A stretch of DNA of 64,000 nucleotides, taken from contig NZ_AQRA01000004.1 of the NCBI RefSeq assembly GCF_000626715.1, positions 456,298-520,297 of the forward strand, in the 5' to 3' direction. This document shows positions 1-8,322 of this stretch, piece after piece (positions within the stretch are counted from its first letter, which is position 1; each line of letters starts with the position of its first letter). This DNA is from Aquimarina atlantica (lineage in GTDB: Bacteria > Bacteroidota > Bacteroidia > Flavobacteriales > Flavobacteriaceae). The notes below the pieces were generated by a model that was given only the letters and a program-made list of their open reading frames with translations, searched no databases and was not told the DNA's origin. The position numbers and the translations under genes are program-made.

Positions 1-155
1 TTAGCACTCGGAATAGGACCATCATTTTCATGAGAAACTCTCGAACAGTGATCAGATGAATGATCGGATGAATGGTGTGATGACTTGGGTATCGGTTTGT
101 GATGTTGAGCAAATGATAACTGGATTATCATTATAAGGCCAAAAAGCAGCCACAT
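1..155 (-). CDS. Small secreted His/Ser-rich protein, C-terminus cut by window edge
   Basis: The reverse strand is open from the left edge to an ATG at 153-155 (a further in-frame ATG lies at 192-194). The predicted start MWLLFGLIMIIQLSFAQ is a good signal peptide cleaved after SFAQ. It is followed by a short segment rich in His, Ser and Asp (repeated SSDH), one Cys, and a Gly-Pro-Ile-Pro stretch. Only about 51 residues are visible, so no family can be named. His/Asp clusters can bind metal, and the next genes look like a metal-uptake group, but a link is only inferred. The ORF is real-looking because of the signal peptide, but it is short and partial. Confidence 0.45.
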   Translation of the reverse strand, partial: MWLLFGLIMIIQLSFAQHHKPIPKSSHHSSDHSSDHCSRVSHENDGPIPSA

Positions 156-194
156 TGTTTTTTTCTCAAATAGAGAACATTGTAAAGATTTCAT

Positions 195-838
195 AAGATT
201 TGTGTAAATAAAATATCCCTCGATCTTTTGTATAGGTTTATCGATCAGGATATAAGTTAAGTTTTAAATAAATAAGTATTTCTCAAGAGTAAAGGATATT
301 CTTTATACTCGAAAATAAATGATAAGCCCTTTATGATATTGTCTATACATAATACAACACCATAAATCAGTAATCGTATAACATCTATATGAACGAATAT
401 ATTATTTACGGTCACCAGATGTTTCTTTGTCTTTTAATTGTATGTAAAAATCAAAGCAAGTGTCTTTTAAAAATAAACTGAATCCAAACAATTATGCTGG
501 GCCAGTATCTTCATAAATATGTTGAAGTGTAGAAATAATTTTGTTCTTGTGCTCAGGGAAAATTGAACGTAGCTGGCTGTTTTTCATTGTTTTAAAGTTT
601 GTGTTTCTTAGTTGAGATAAAATTAGTTGATTTAAAAAATGATTATCAATAGTATATTATCCAAAGTTGATTTAATATTAACCTTAATTTGATCGTTTAT
701 CTTTTTTATTAGCATAAATAGTATTTCACAAATCAAACAAGCTTATAATCAGGGGGAGTTCGATCAAAGAAAAACATCTATTTTACAAGCTTAGAACAGC
801 TTATTTGTTTTTTAGAATAAAAGAACCATTCAAATTTG
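195..838. other. Non-coding AT-rich stretch, nothing recognised
   Basis: About 640 bases between the divergent partial gene and the small membrane protein. All frames are broken by stops and I see no strong hairpin, tRNA or riboswitch-like pattern. It must hold the divergent promoters. Confidence 0.5.
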
Positions 839-846
839 TATTTTTG
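839..846 (+). promoter_or_regulatory. Candidate -7 element (TATTTTTG)
   Basis: TATTTTTG matches the Bacteroidota TAnnTTTG -7 consensus. It lies 22 bases before the ATG at 868, which places a transcript start between it and that ATG. No TTG is found at the usual spacing, so this is weak support. Confidence 0.3.
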
Positions 847-867
847 CACGAAATTTTATGCATACTG

Positions 868-1254
868 ATGAGAATTCTATTCTCCATATTATTATTTTTT
901 TCTTTTGCCATACGCCCCGCTATGGAAATCAGTACTGTACTCTACTACCAGCTTAATATTGATAGTATTATAGAGAAATATTGTGTAAATAAAGAACGCC
1001 CTCGTCTTAATTGTAATGGTAAATGTTATTTAATGAGCCAAATGAAGGCGAAAACACAACCATCAAAAGAAAATTCTGATACTACTATTATAACAGAAGC
1101 TTTTATTCCGCTATTTTTTCAGGAAAACACAATACAAATAAAAAACACAAATCCGTTTGTTTTAGAACATACTCAGAATTGGAAATTAAAAAACAGCTAT
1201 CTAAAAACGATTGCTAAAGATATTGACCACCCTCCCGAGTACATCTTTTCTTAA
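868..1254 (+). CDS. Small membrane-anchored protein with CNGKCYL cysteine motif
   Basis: The product is 128 residues from the ATG at 868. A longer reading from 805 is possible, but it would start upstream of the candidate -7 box and puts a charged stretch before the hydrophobic segment. The N-terminus (MRILFSILLFFSFAIRPAM) is one hydrophobic segment. It is followed by the motif C-x-N-K-x(5)-L-N-C-N-G-K-C-Y-L-M. Similar small proteins with a (L/N)CxGKCYLxxQ motif are common in Bacteroidota beside TonB-dependent receptors; they have no established function that I know. The three closely spaced Cys suggest metal binding. It precedes the TonB receptor by 340 bases with a hairpin/terminator between them, so co-transcription is not certain. 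Confidence 0.7.
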   Translation: MRILFSILLFFSFAIRPAMEISTVLYYQLNIDSIIEKYCVNKERPRLNCNGKCYLMSQMKAKTQPSKENSDTTIITEAFIPLFFQENTIQIKNTNPFVLEHTQNWKLKNSYLKTIAKDIDHPPEYIFS

Positions 1255-1593
1255 TTACACATCATATTTTGAATTTAATTTTTGAATAGATCATCAGTCA
1301 GTTTTTATTCAAACATTACTATTACAAAAAATTCAACATTTTTTAATATCAAAAAGACGATACTTTCTGGTATCAGTACTAAGATTTTTAGTTGAACAAA
1401 CACGTAGTAAAATTCAAAAATCATTAACCCATATACCTTGACAAAGAAAAAGTTAGGTTCTTTGTTTGGCTCTGTATAAAAAGGTTTTTGAGTTCATGCT
1501 ATTTGTTTTCGGCTTACTACGCCTAAAAGCGTAGTGTTTTTTAATGGTACCCTATAATTAGGAAAGAATCGTCATTGCAACTCATTATATACA
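1255..1593 (+). promoter_or_regulatory. Leader region of TonB receptor with two hairpins
   Basis: This 339-base gap holds an 8-bp hairpin (ACAAAGAA 1441-1448 with TTCTTTGT 1458-1465) and, 50 bases further, a terminator-like hairpin at 1516-1542. The order, just ahead of the TonB receptor start at 1594, would suit transcription attenuation, but it could equally be the late terminator of the preceding small gene. Confidence 0.35.
1516..1542 (+). terminator. Rho-independent terminator-like hairpin
   Basis: ACTACGC (1516-1522) pairs with GCGTAGT (1529-1535) around a six-base loop. A G and six T follow (1537-1542). It lies 52 bases upstream of the TonB receptor start codon. Confidence 0.6.
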
Positions 1594-3924
1594 ATGAAAA
1601 ACATATTAGTTTATGCAGTTACCCTATGCTTAGGGGTATACGGCTATACACAACAATCATATAAAGGAAAAATAGTAGATCATACTAACAATCCATTATC
1701 AGGGGCAACTATTATTGAATCTAATAGTACTAATGGAGTAATGAGTGACTCTGAAGGAGTTTTTAAAATCACATTAGAAAACTCTACAGAAGTCACTATT
1801 AGTTTTCTGGGATATATCACCAAAAAAGTAAATTTAACAGATACTTTTACTACTATTAGATTAGCAGAAGATAATGTTGCCTTAGAAGAAGTTTTGGTAA
1901 CCTCTGCAAGTAGAGAAATTCAAAAACGTTCTGAAGTACCGGGGTCTATTGCTTCAATACAAACGCAGGCAATTTCCGAAACCAAAGCTTTTGGTATTGA
2001 CCAATTGGTAAACCAGGTGCCCGGAGTATTTATGTCTACCTCACGATCAGCAAGTAATGAACAACATTTTATGGCTGTTCGTACTCCTATTTCTACAAAA
2101 GCACTGTTCTTATATCTAGAAGATGGCATGCAAATTCGACCTACTTCGGTATTTAATCATAACGCATTATTAGAGATGAACAATACTTCTTTTGGTCGTG
2201 TTGAAGTATTAAAAGGCCCGGCTTCAAGTATCTATGGTAGCGAAGCTATAGGAGGTAGTTTTAATTTTATTACCAAAAACCCAACAGAAAAACTTACTGG
2301 TGGTATTGGTTTTCAAATTAATGACTTAGGCTTAACTCGATATGAGTTCGAAGTTTCAGATAAAACCAGTGAAAACTTCGGCTTCTATTTAGGTAGTCAT
2401 CATGTACAGCGAAAAGATGGCCCCATAGAACATAGTGATTATGAAAAGTTGGCTGTTACTTTTAAAACAGTGTATGACATTACCGAAACCGCAAGATGGA
2501 CAACTGTTTTTGATCTTGTAGATTATCGGTCAGACATGTCTGGTTCTTTAAGTGAAACCGATTACAATGAAGGAAATTATGAAAGTGATCAAACATTTAC
2601 CGAAAGAGAAGCGATTACATTTAGAGCCAGAACTACACTAGACAAATTTTGGGACGATGCCAATAAAACTTCATTCAATTTTATGGTTAGAAATAATCGA
2701 ATGGATCAAATTCCGTCCTATAGAATACGTCAATTTAGAAATCAGGGACAATTAACAGGATTAGGTTCGGGAGAAGTAAATTCTAATCGATTTAAAAGTT
2801 TTGTAGGATTAATTCAGCATAAGTTAGATTTCAACTTTGCCAATTCTTCATTAATCATTGGTGCTACAGCAGATTATTCACCACAAGATTATGTAGCAGA
2901 GACCATACAAGTTGTTGTTGATCCCGAAACGGGAAGAAACCTGGAATACACTGTTAATTCCAGAGATTTTATCCTTAACTATAAAGCCAATATATTTAAT
3001 TATGCAGGTTTTTTTCAATATGAGATATCACCAGTAGAAGCCTTAAAAATTACCGCAGCACTGCGTTATGATGGTTTTGAATACGATTATGATAATCAAG
3101 TCGAAACTATAGGTGTAAATGATGCCGTAGATAATTTTAATAATCTAACTCCTAAATTAGGTGTCAATTATAATTTTAATACAAAAGCCGGGATGTATGC
3201 AAACTATTCGCAAGGGTTTGCACCTCCCCAGGTTTCTACATTGTATCGTAATAGAAATGAACTACTAGGTATAAAACCAAGTCGTTATCATAATTACGAA
3301 CTTGGAGGTTATTTCACTATTCCTTCAAAATTAAAATTAGATGCTGCTATTTATCTTCTTGAAGGACAAAACACCTTAATTACCTTAAGAGATCAGGATG
3401 ATAACTTTTTTAGTACCAATGCTGGTAAAACTCGATCATATGGTATTGAGTATGGTATAACCTGGATTCCTATAGAAGGATTATCGATAACTCATAATGG
3501 TAGTTATGCGCAGCATCGTTATGTAGAGTTTTTTGATAGAGGAATTGATTATTCTGATACCGACAGAGAAACTGCTCCCAATCTATTGGGGACTTCTTTA
3601 ATTACTTATCGTAAGAATTATGAAAACAATTTTGGATTCAGTATAACGGCAGAACACGAATTGGTAGGTAAATACAATACCAGTTTTGAAAATCAGATAG
3701 ATAATGAAGATGGCACTTTTGATACTGCAACCTATGATGGACATTCTGTTTTTAACCTTAGAGCTACCGTTCATTATAAAGGTTTTGAAGTATGGGGTCA
3801 TGCACTTAATGTTTTTGATGAGTTGTATGCCGCCAGAGCCTCATTTAATAGATTTAGAGGAGAAAATAGTTTTACGATAGGAAATCCAAGAGCTTTTCAC
3901 CTTGGAGTAAAATATAATTTCTAA
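1594..3924 (+). CDS. TonB-dependent outer-membrane receptor, probably metal/siderophore
   Basis: The product is 776 residues: signal peptide (1 to about 20), a CarboxypepD_reg-like beta-sandwich (about 23-100, with the usual PLSGATI and GVFKI features), a plug domain (about 105-230, containing EVLKGPASSIYGSEAIGG), and a long beta-barrel ending in the aromatic C-terminus KYNF. Length and layout fit the TonB-dependent receptor family, which imports ligands using TonB energy. It lacks the SusC-type features of the 1000-residue receptor at 30 kb. The PepSY-TM gene directly downstream is typical of siderophore/iron uptake groups, so an iron chelate is the best guess; copper or another ligand remains possible. 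A 34-bp palindrome separates it from the PepSY gene. Confidence 0.9.
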   Translation: MKNILVYAVTLCLGVYGYTQQSYKGKIVDHTNNPLSGATIIESNSTNGVMSDSEGVFKITLENSTEVTISFLGYITKKVNLTDTFTTIRLAEDNVALEEVLVTSASREIQKRSEVPGSIASIQTQAISETKAFGIDQLVNQVPGVFMSTSRSASNEQHFMAVRTPISTKALFLYLEDGMQIRPTSVFNHNALLEMNNTSFGRVEVLKGPASSIYGSEAIGGSFNFITKNPTEKLTGGIGFQINDLGLTRYEFEVSDKTSENFGFYLGSHHVQRKDGPIEHSDYEKLAVTFKTVYDITETARWTTVFDLVDYRSDMSGSLSETDYNEGNYESDQTFTEREAITFRARTTLDKFWDDANKTSFNFMVRNNRMDQIPSYRIRQFRNQGQLTGLGSGEVNSNRFKSFVGLIQHKLDFNFANSSLIIGATADYSPQDYVAETIQVVVDPETGRNLEYTVNSRDFILNYKANIFNYAGFFQYEISPVEALKITAALRYDGFEYDYDNQVETIGVNDAVDNFNNLTPKLGVNYNFNTKAGMYANYSQGFAPPQVSTLYRNRNELLGIKPSRYHNYELGGYFTIPSKLKLDAAIYLLEGQNTLITLRDQDDNFFSTNAGKTRSYGIEYGITWIPIEGLSITHNGSYAQHRYVEFFDRGIDYSDTDRETAPNLLGTSLITYRKNYENNFGFSITAEHELVGKYNTSFENQIDNEDGTFDTATYDGHSVFNLRATVHYKGFEVWGHALNVFDELYAARASFNRFRGENSFTIGNPRAFHLGVKYNF

Positions 3925-3929
3925 TAACC

Positions 3930-3963
3930 AATCCTCACAGGTTTTTAAAAACCTGTGAGGATT
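3930..3963. repeat. 34-bp perfect palindrome between TonB receptor and PepSY genes
   Basis: AATCCTCACAGGTTTTT (3930-3946) is followed with no loop by its exact reverse complement (3947-3963). In RNA the central T/A run would form the loop. It could be a terminator or processing site, or a dispersed palindromic repeat; similar CCTCACAGG-type palindromes are familiar from flavobacterial intergenic regions. Confidence 0.75.
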
Positions 3964-3978
3964 AAATTTAGTTAAGAA

Positions 3979-5220
3979 ATGAAAAAAAACAGACAACTAA
4001 ACCAATGGCTTTGGAAATGGCACTTCATCGCAGGATTAATATCTCTTCCGTTTATCATCTTACTTTCTATAACAGGAGGATTATATTTATTTAAAGCAGA
4101 TTATGAAGCTTCCAAACATAAGGACATTAAAGAGGTAGTGGTTCAGGGAGCTCCTATTTCTCTTCAACAACAGTGGGAAATCGCAAACAAAAATGCTATA
4201 AAGAAACCCAATACAATGATTCTAACTTCTGCAGCTAACCAGGCCACAGAGTTTATATCAGGTCGTTTTGGTGGTAAAAGCAGTTTATATGTAAACCCAT
4301 ATTCGGGAGCTGTTTCTGGAGAAATTATCACCAGAGATACAACTATGTTTAAAATTAGAAAGCTGCATGGCGAATTGCTATCGGGTAAATTTGGAACCAA
4401 AATCGTTGAACTTATTGCGAGTTGGATGATGGTTCTCATACTCACCGGGTTATATGTTTGGTGGCCCGATCGTGGTCGCAAAATAAAAGGTGTTTTTATA
4501 CCCAGAATGAATGAGGGAAAAAGAACATTTTATAGAGATATACATGCTATTACAGGGTTTTGGATTTCTGGGTTATTACTCCTCATTCTGGCCGGTGGTT
4601 TTCCCTGGACAGATGTGGTTGGTGAAAATTTTAAACAACTCCAAAAAATAACCAATACTGGTTATCCTGCTACATGGAAAGGGCACCAATTACAATCAAA
4701 AGACAAAGGAGATGCTTTAACATTGGATCAAATGGCAGCCAAAGCAGAGGATCTTCAACTTCCGGGAACAGTAATGATTCATTTTCCAAAAGGTCCTAAA
4801 AGTGTTTTTAGTGTATCTAATGTAAACCCATCTGATCTTAATACGCAAAAAAAGATCCATTTTGATCAATATTCTGGCCAGCAAATTCTATCTAATAATT
4901 GGGATGATGTAGGTATTTTGATGCGTGGCCGAATGTGGGTTATGGCATTTCATCAAGGAGAATTTGGCGCCTGGAGCTGGTGGTTGATGCTACTAACCGC
5001 TATAGCATTAACTATAATGAGTATCTCTGCATTGGTTTCTTATGTAATGCGAAAACGTAAAGGAAATTGGGGAATCCCAAAAGTACCTGTAACCTTTAAA
5101 ATCGGATATGGAATCATGGTATCGATAGTAATTTTGGCTATCGTATTTCCTCTATTCGGAATAAGTCTCCTTTTGATCATCAGCACAGAATATCTAAGAG
5201 CTAAAATCAAAAAATCTTAA
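3979..5220 (+). CDS. PepSY-TM family membrane protein (putative ferric reductase)
   Basis: The product is 413 residues. Hydrophobic segments lie near residues 15-38, 138-155, 186-205, 330-352 and 375-400. The family's His positions are visible: W-H-F at the first segment, KLHGEL, RDIHAITGF and AFHQGEFG. Proteins with this PepSY_TM layout (PF03929) sit in the inner membrane next to siderophore receptors and are thought to reduce or release iron. It begins 54 bases after the TonB receptor, same strand, so the two probably form one unit. Iron reduction is inferred from family and neighbours. Confidence 0.85.
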   Translation: MKKNRQLNQWLWKWHFIAGLISLPFIILLSITGGLYLFKADYEASKHKDIKEVVVQGAPISLQQQWEIANKNAIKKPNTMILTSAANQATEFISGRFGGKSSLYVNPYSGAVSGEIITRDTTMFKIRKLHGELLSGKFGTKIVELIASWMMVLILTGLYVWWPDRGRKIKGVFIPRMNEGKRTFYRDIHAITGFWISGLLLLILAGGFPWTDVVGENFKQLQKITNTGYPATWKGHQLQSKDKGDALTLDQMAAKAEDLQLPGTVMIHFPKGPKSVFSVSNVNPSDLNTQKKIHFDQYSGQQILSNNWDDVGILMRGRMWVMAFHQGEFGAWSWWLMLLTAIALTIMSISALVSYVMRKRKGNWGIPKVPVTFKIGYGIMVSIVILAIVFPLFGISLLLIISTEYLRAKIKKS

Positions 5221-5224
5221 TCAA

Positions 5225-5368
5225 ATGTATATGTTAACTTATATTCTAATTACGGTAATTTCATGTTGTCTCCTTTATATTATTATACAAATGCATAAAA
5301 TGAATAAAATCGGACAGCAATACAAGCAAGCTAAACTTCACAAGAAAAAGGAAAAACAATATCTTTGA
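5225..5368 (+). CDS. 47-residue single-pass membrane protein
   Basis: The small reading frame from ATG 5225 to TGA 5366 begins 4 bases after the PepSY-TM stop codon. It encodes one hydrophobic segment (residues 4-22, with Cys-Cys at 14-15) and a strongly basic tail ending KKKEKQYL. Tight spacing, a clean membrane segment and a positive-inside tail make it a plausible real gene, probably an accessory subunit of the PepSY protein. I do not recognise a named family. Confidence 0.6.
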   Translation: MYMLTYILITVISCCLLYIIIQMHKMNKIGQQYKQAKLHKKKEKQYL

Positions 5369-5409
5369 AACGTTTAGGCTATCAAAATAAAAACTTAAAA
5401 ATTACAATT

Positions 5410-5841
5410 ATGAAATCATCATTTTTATACTCAATTTCACTACTATTATTATTTATATCCTGTAATCAACTTTCTAAAGAAGAACAAGAGTTTGATACTC
5501 TCATGCAAAAAGTAATTGATGTGCATGACGAAGTTATGCCAAAAATGGGAGAAATGAGTAGTCTTATTAAAGAGCTGGAAACTAAAATAGATACTACCGA
5601 TCAAGGAAAATCATATGCAAAAGCGCAACAAGATGTAAAGGATGCTTATGATTTTATGATGACCTGGATGAGTGATTTTAGTGATAAATTCCCTCATGAG
5701 GAAGAAGGCAGTACAACAGATCCGGAAAAAGTATCATCACAAATAAAGCTGCTTAAGGAAGAAGAAATTAAAGTGAATTCTTTAAAGGATCAAATCAATT
5801 CTAGTATTAAAAATGCAAAGCAATTATTAGAAAAGTCATAA
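5410..5841 (+). CDS. Lipoprotein, helical, unknown function
   Basis: The product is 143 residues from the ATG at 5410. An upstream in-frame start at 5365 would put polar residues before the signal and overlaps the previous gene, so it is rejected. The signal MKSSFLYSISLLLLFISC ends in a lipobox with Cys at residue 18. The rest is highly charged and helical (EEQEFDTLMQKV, KELETKI, LKEEEIKVNSLKDQ), likely coiled coil. Similar proteins are sometimes labelled viral A-type inclusion protein repeat, a name with no functional meaning here. It is same strand after the metal-uptake group. Confidence 0.75.
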   Translation: MKSSFLYSISLLLLFISCNQLSKEEQEFDTLMQKVIDVHDEVMPKMGEMSSLIKELETKIDTTDQGKSYAKAQQDVKDAYDFMMTWMSDFSDKFPHEEEGSTTDPEKVSSQIKLLKEEEIKVNSLKDQINSSIKNAKQLLEKS

Positions 5842-5910
5842 CGACCGGTTGCCGTGTTATTTATAAAAATGTTTTACTTTAGCAATTGCAACAAATCATA
5901 TTAAAGATCA

Positions 5911-6735
5911 ATGAAAAAAATTATTTTATTTGTTTGTGTATTGTTTATTTCGACTTTGTCTATTCATGCACAGAAAAAAAAGGACCTTCTTGAAGAAATA
6001 GATAAACTAAGAAAGGAATTAAAAACTACTGAAGCCGAGTTAAATGATTCTCGTAAAAAGGAAAAAGCAACATTAACTCAGGTAAAAACGATGGAAGCCC
6101 AAGTAAAGGATCTAAAAGAAACTAATGCTTCTCTTTTAACCAATATGAGTAGTTTTACTGAGCTATCGAATCAGAAAGCTAAAAACTTAGAAACTTCTCT
6201 TAAAAGCCTTCAGGAAAAAGATAAACAAATTAAGACCATAAACGATGCAATTGGAAAAACTGATTCTACCAAACTAGCCACGTTAACGGTTTTAAAAAAT
6301 GCACTTGGTAGTGATGCTAATATTGCCGTACAAAACGGAGCTGTGTTAATCACTCTGGCTAATACACTATTGTTTGGTGAAGATGATAATAATTGCGTTA
6401 TCGAAGATAAAGCAAAAGGTGTTCTAGGAAAGATAGCAAATGCTTTAAATGCAAAACCTGATTTAAAAATCATTGTCGAAGGAAATAGCAATGCGATTAA
6501 ATTTAAAGACAAAAGTATTAGCGATAATTGGGATCTTAGTACAAAGCAAGCTGCATCGGTAGTAAGAGCACTACAAAATGATTTTAAAGTTGATCCAAAA
6601 AGAATGGATGTTTTGGGAAAAAGTGAATACGGTTCACAAAGTATAGAAACTGCTACCAGAATCATAATTGATCCAAAGTTTGACGAGTTCTATGGGCTTG
6701 TTAAAGAGAATATGAAAAACGGATCCAAAAAATAG
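5911..6735 (+). CDS. OmpA-like periplasmic protein with coiled coil
   Basis: The product is 274 residues: signal peptide ending SIHAQ (about 20), a long Lys/Glu/Leu-rich coiled coil (about 25-110), then an OmpA C-terminal-like fold (about 130-262). The signature LKIIVEGNSNAI, followed by NWDLSTKQAASVVRAL and a DVLGKSEYGSQ segment, matches the peptidoglycan-binding OmpA family. It probably tethers an envelope component to the cell wall. The preceding lipoprotein ends 69 bases upstream; a strong terminator follows. Confidence 0.8.
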   Translation: MKKIILFVCVLFISTLSIHAQKKKDLLEEIDKLRKELKTTEAELNDSRKKEKATLTQVKTMEAQVKDLKETNASLLTNMSSFTELSNQKAKNLETSLKSLQEKDKQIKTINDAIGKTDSTKLATLTVLKNALGSDANIAVQNGAVLITLANTLLFGEDDNNCVIEDKAKGVLGKIANALNAKPDLKIIVEGNSNAIKFKDKSISDNWDLSTKQAASVVRALQNDFKVDPKRMDVLGKSEYGSQSIETATRIIIDPKFDEFYGLVKENMKNGSKK

Positions 6736-6761
6736 AAATACTCCTATTTTTATATAAGACA

Positions 6762-6786
6762 CCCGATCCTTGTGATCGGGTTTTTT
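6762..6786 (+). terminator. Rho-independent terminator after OmpA-like gene
   Basis: CCCGATC (6762-6768), five-base loop, GATCGGG (6774-6780), then TTTTTT. Confidence 0.85.
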
Positions 6787-6873
6787 AGTACAAAAACCTA
6801 ACAAAATACAGGTTTTAAGCTCTACTTTTAGCGTTTTACCCCTATCCCCAGTATCTTCATAAAAATGAGCTCA

Positions 6874-6922
6874 TTTTGAAAAAAGAAAGTAAATTATTAT
6901 ATTTACGTAACTGATTACGTAA
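6874..6922 (+). promoter_or_regulatory. Promoter and twin TTACGTAA operator of the MarR-GNAT gene
   Basis: TTTTG (6874-6878), 19 bases, then TATATTTA (6898-6905) resembles the flavobacterial -33/-7 promoter. Two copies of the 8-bp palindrome TTACGTAA lie at 6903-6910 and 6915-6922, overlapping the -7 end and start site. This is a good position for autorepression by the MarR protein encoded at 6935. Confidence 0.6.
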
Positions 6923-6934
6923 TTAATTATACAT

Positions 6935-7888
6935 ATGAATTTTTTTGATAATATTGGTATTATAGCAATTGGCACCAGGCTTAGAATGTTAAGCGAAAAG
7001 ATGACAGAAGATGCTACAAAAATTTATGAAATGTATAATGTAGATTTAAAACCAAAATGGTTTCCTGTGTTTTATGTTCTATCTCAGAATGGCGAAAAAT
7101 CTATCACTGCCATAGCCAATGAGATTGGTCACTCTCATCCCTCTGTTAGTAAAATTGTTCGGGAGATGGTTAAGGAACAAATTTTATGTGAAAAAAAAGA
7201 CAAAAATGATGGAAGAAAGAATAACATCGCGCTAGCTCCTAAAGGCAGACAGATCGCAAATCATATTAAAGATCAATATATCGATGTACAAAAAGCTGTA
7301 GAAGTTACCTTAAATCAAAGTAGGCACAACATGTGGCATGCTATCGAAGAATTCGAATTTCTTTTGAATCAAAAATCAATGTTTCATCGTGTTAAAGAAG
7401 AAAAAAAGCTTAGAGAAATAAAAAAGGTTGAGATCGTTCCTTATGAGTCTAAATATAGAACTTCGTTCAAAAACCTTAATGAAGAATGGATTACTACCTT
7501 TTTTAAGATGGAAGAAGCCGATCGTAAAGCTTTGGATAACCCAAAAGAGTACATTTTAGACAAAGGGGGCGAAATAATTGTCGCATTATACGAAAAAGAA
7601 CCCGTTGGTGTATGTGCCTTGATAAAAATGGATGATCCTCATTACGACTTTGAACTTGCCAAAATGGCTGTTTCTCCGCAAGCCAAAGGTAAAGGTATAG
7701 GTTGGTTATTAGGAAAAGCTATAATTAAAAAAGCACAATCGCTAAATGCTCAAAAAATATATTTAGAAAGCAATACCGTATTAAAACCAGCGATTAATCT
7801 ATATCATAAGCTAGGTTTTAATAAAGTAGTAGGGCACTCAACTCCATACGAGCGATGTAATATCCAAATGGAATTGATATTAAACTAA
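6935..7888 (+). CDS. MarR-family regulator fused to GNAT acetyltransferase
   Basis: The product is 317 residues. The N-terminal part (about 1-150) is a MarR winged helix, with ITAIANEIGHSHPSVSKIVREMV as recognition region and the DGRKNN wing. The C-terminal part (about 165-317) is a GNAT domain with the acetyl-CoA loop region KMAVSPQAKGKGIGWLLGKA (Q/R-x-x-G-x-G/A) and a C-terminal YHKLGFNKV segment. Such MarR-GNAT fusions are widespread in Bacteroidota and others; their small-molecule substrates are mostly unknown. The gene stands alone, preceded by a terminator and its own promoter/operator. Confidence 0.9.
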   Translation: MNFFDNIGIIAIGTRLRMLSEKMTEDATKIYEMYNVDLKPKWFPVFYVLSQNGEKSITAIANEIGHSHPSVSKIVREMVKEQILCEKKDKNDGRKNNIALAPKGRQIANHIKDQYIDVQKAVEVTLNQSRHNMWHAIEEFEFLLNQKSMFHRVKEEKKLREIKKVEIVPYESKYRTSFKNLNEEWITTFFKMEEADRKALDNPKEYILDKGGEIIVALYEKEPVGVCALIKMDDPHYDFELAKMAVSPQAKGKGIGWLLGKAIIKKAQSLNAQKIYLESNTVLKPAINLYHKLGFNKVVGHSTPYERCNIQMELILN

Positions 7889-7892
7889 AAAT

Positions 7893-7993
7893 GGCTATAA
7901 TCTCGGCGTTAGGCAGGAGTTGAATCTAAAAATCCTTTCATAATGGATTTGTTTACTTGTTTTACCTCAGCTCCTCCACGCCGAATCATAGCC
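7893..7993. repeat. Long imperfect inverted repeat (possible small mobile element)
   Basis: GGCTATAATCTCGGCGT... (from 7893) and its imperfect reverse complement ending at 7993 (...ACGCCGAATCATAGCC) bracket about 100 bases. A smaller inner hairpin (AAATCC/GGATTT) lies between the arms. It starts four bases after the MarR-GNAT stop codon. It could be a terminator structure, a structured RNA or a short MITE. Confidence 0.5.
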
Positions 7994-8124
7994 TATATTC
8001 TTTTAGAATACATAATTCTGGTCTTAAAAATAATAATTTGAATCTGTATTCCTATTCAGAAATTAAAGATTTGAATGCATTTGATATATAATGCAGATAG
8101 AACAATAATAATTGCAAAGTTATT

Positions 8125-8160
8125 ATTTCTCAAAAAAGAAGTGTCTGTTTTTTGAGAAAT
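8125..8160. repeat. 13-bp perfect hairpin in the gap before 8323
   Basis: ATTTCTCAAAAAA (8125-8137) and TTTTTTGAGAAAT (8148-8160) are exact inverted repeats around a ten-base loop. The arm ends in T6 inside the stem rather than after it, so it is not a classical terminator. Confidence 0.6.
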
Positions 8161-8322
8161 CAATGCATTTCAGAAATTTCGACAGAAATAAAACCAATCA
8201 TCCGATCACATATAGATTACTTAAAATCAACATTTTAACAATATCATAAAAGCTAATCAAGTTCATTTTATCTCACCTTTTTTTCGTAACTTAATAAGAT
8301 ACTCACTTTAAACCTCTCAATC

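Larger units (their letters stand above)
7889..8322. other. 434-base intergenic region with two inverted repeats
   Basis: No reading frame of note. It holds the long imperfect inverted repeat at 7893-7993 and the perfect hairpin at 8125-8160, then AT-rich sequence that must include the promoter for 8323. Confidence 0.6.

Noticed and set aside
1255..1593. Cobalamin or other known riboswitch upstream of the TonB receptor
   Set aside because: No B12-box or other recognised riboswitch core is visible; only simple hairpins.
5365..5409. Longer start for the lipoprotein gene at 5365
   Set aside because: It would overlap the 47-residue gene and place charged residues ahead of an otherwise ideal lipoprotein signal.
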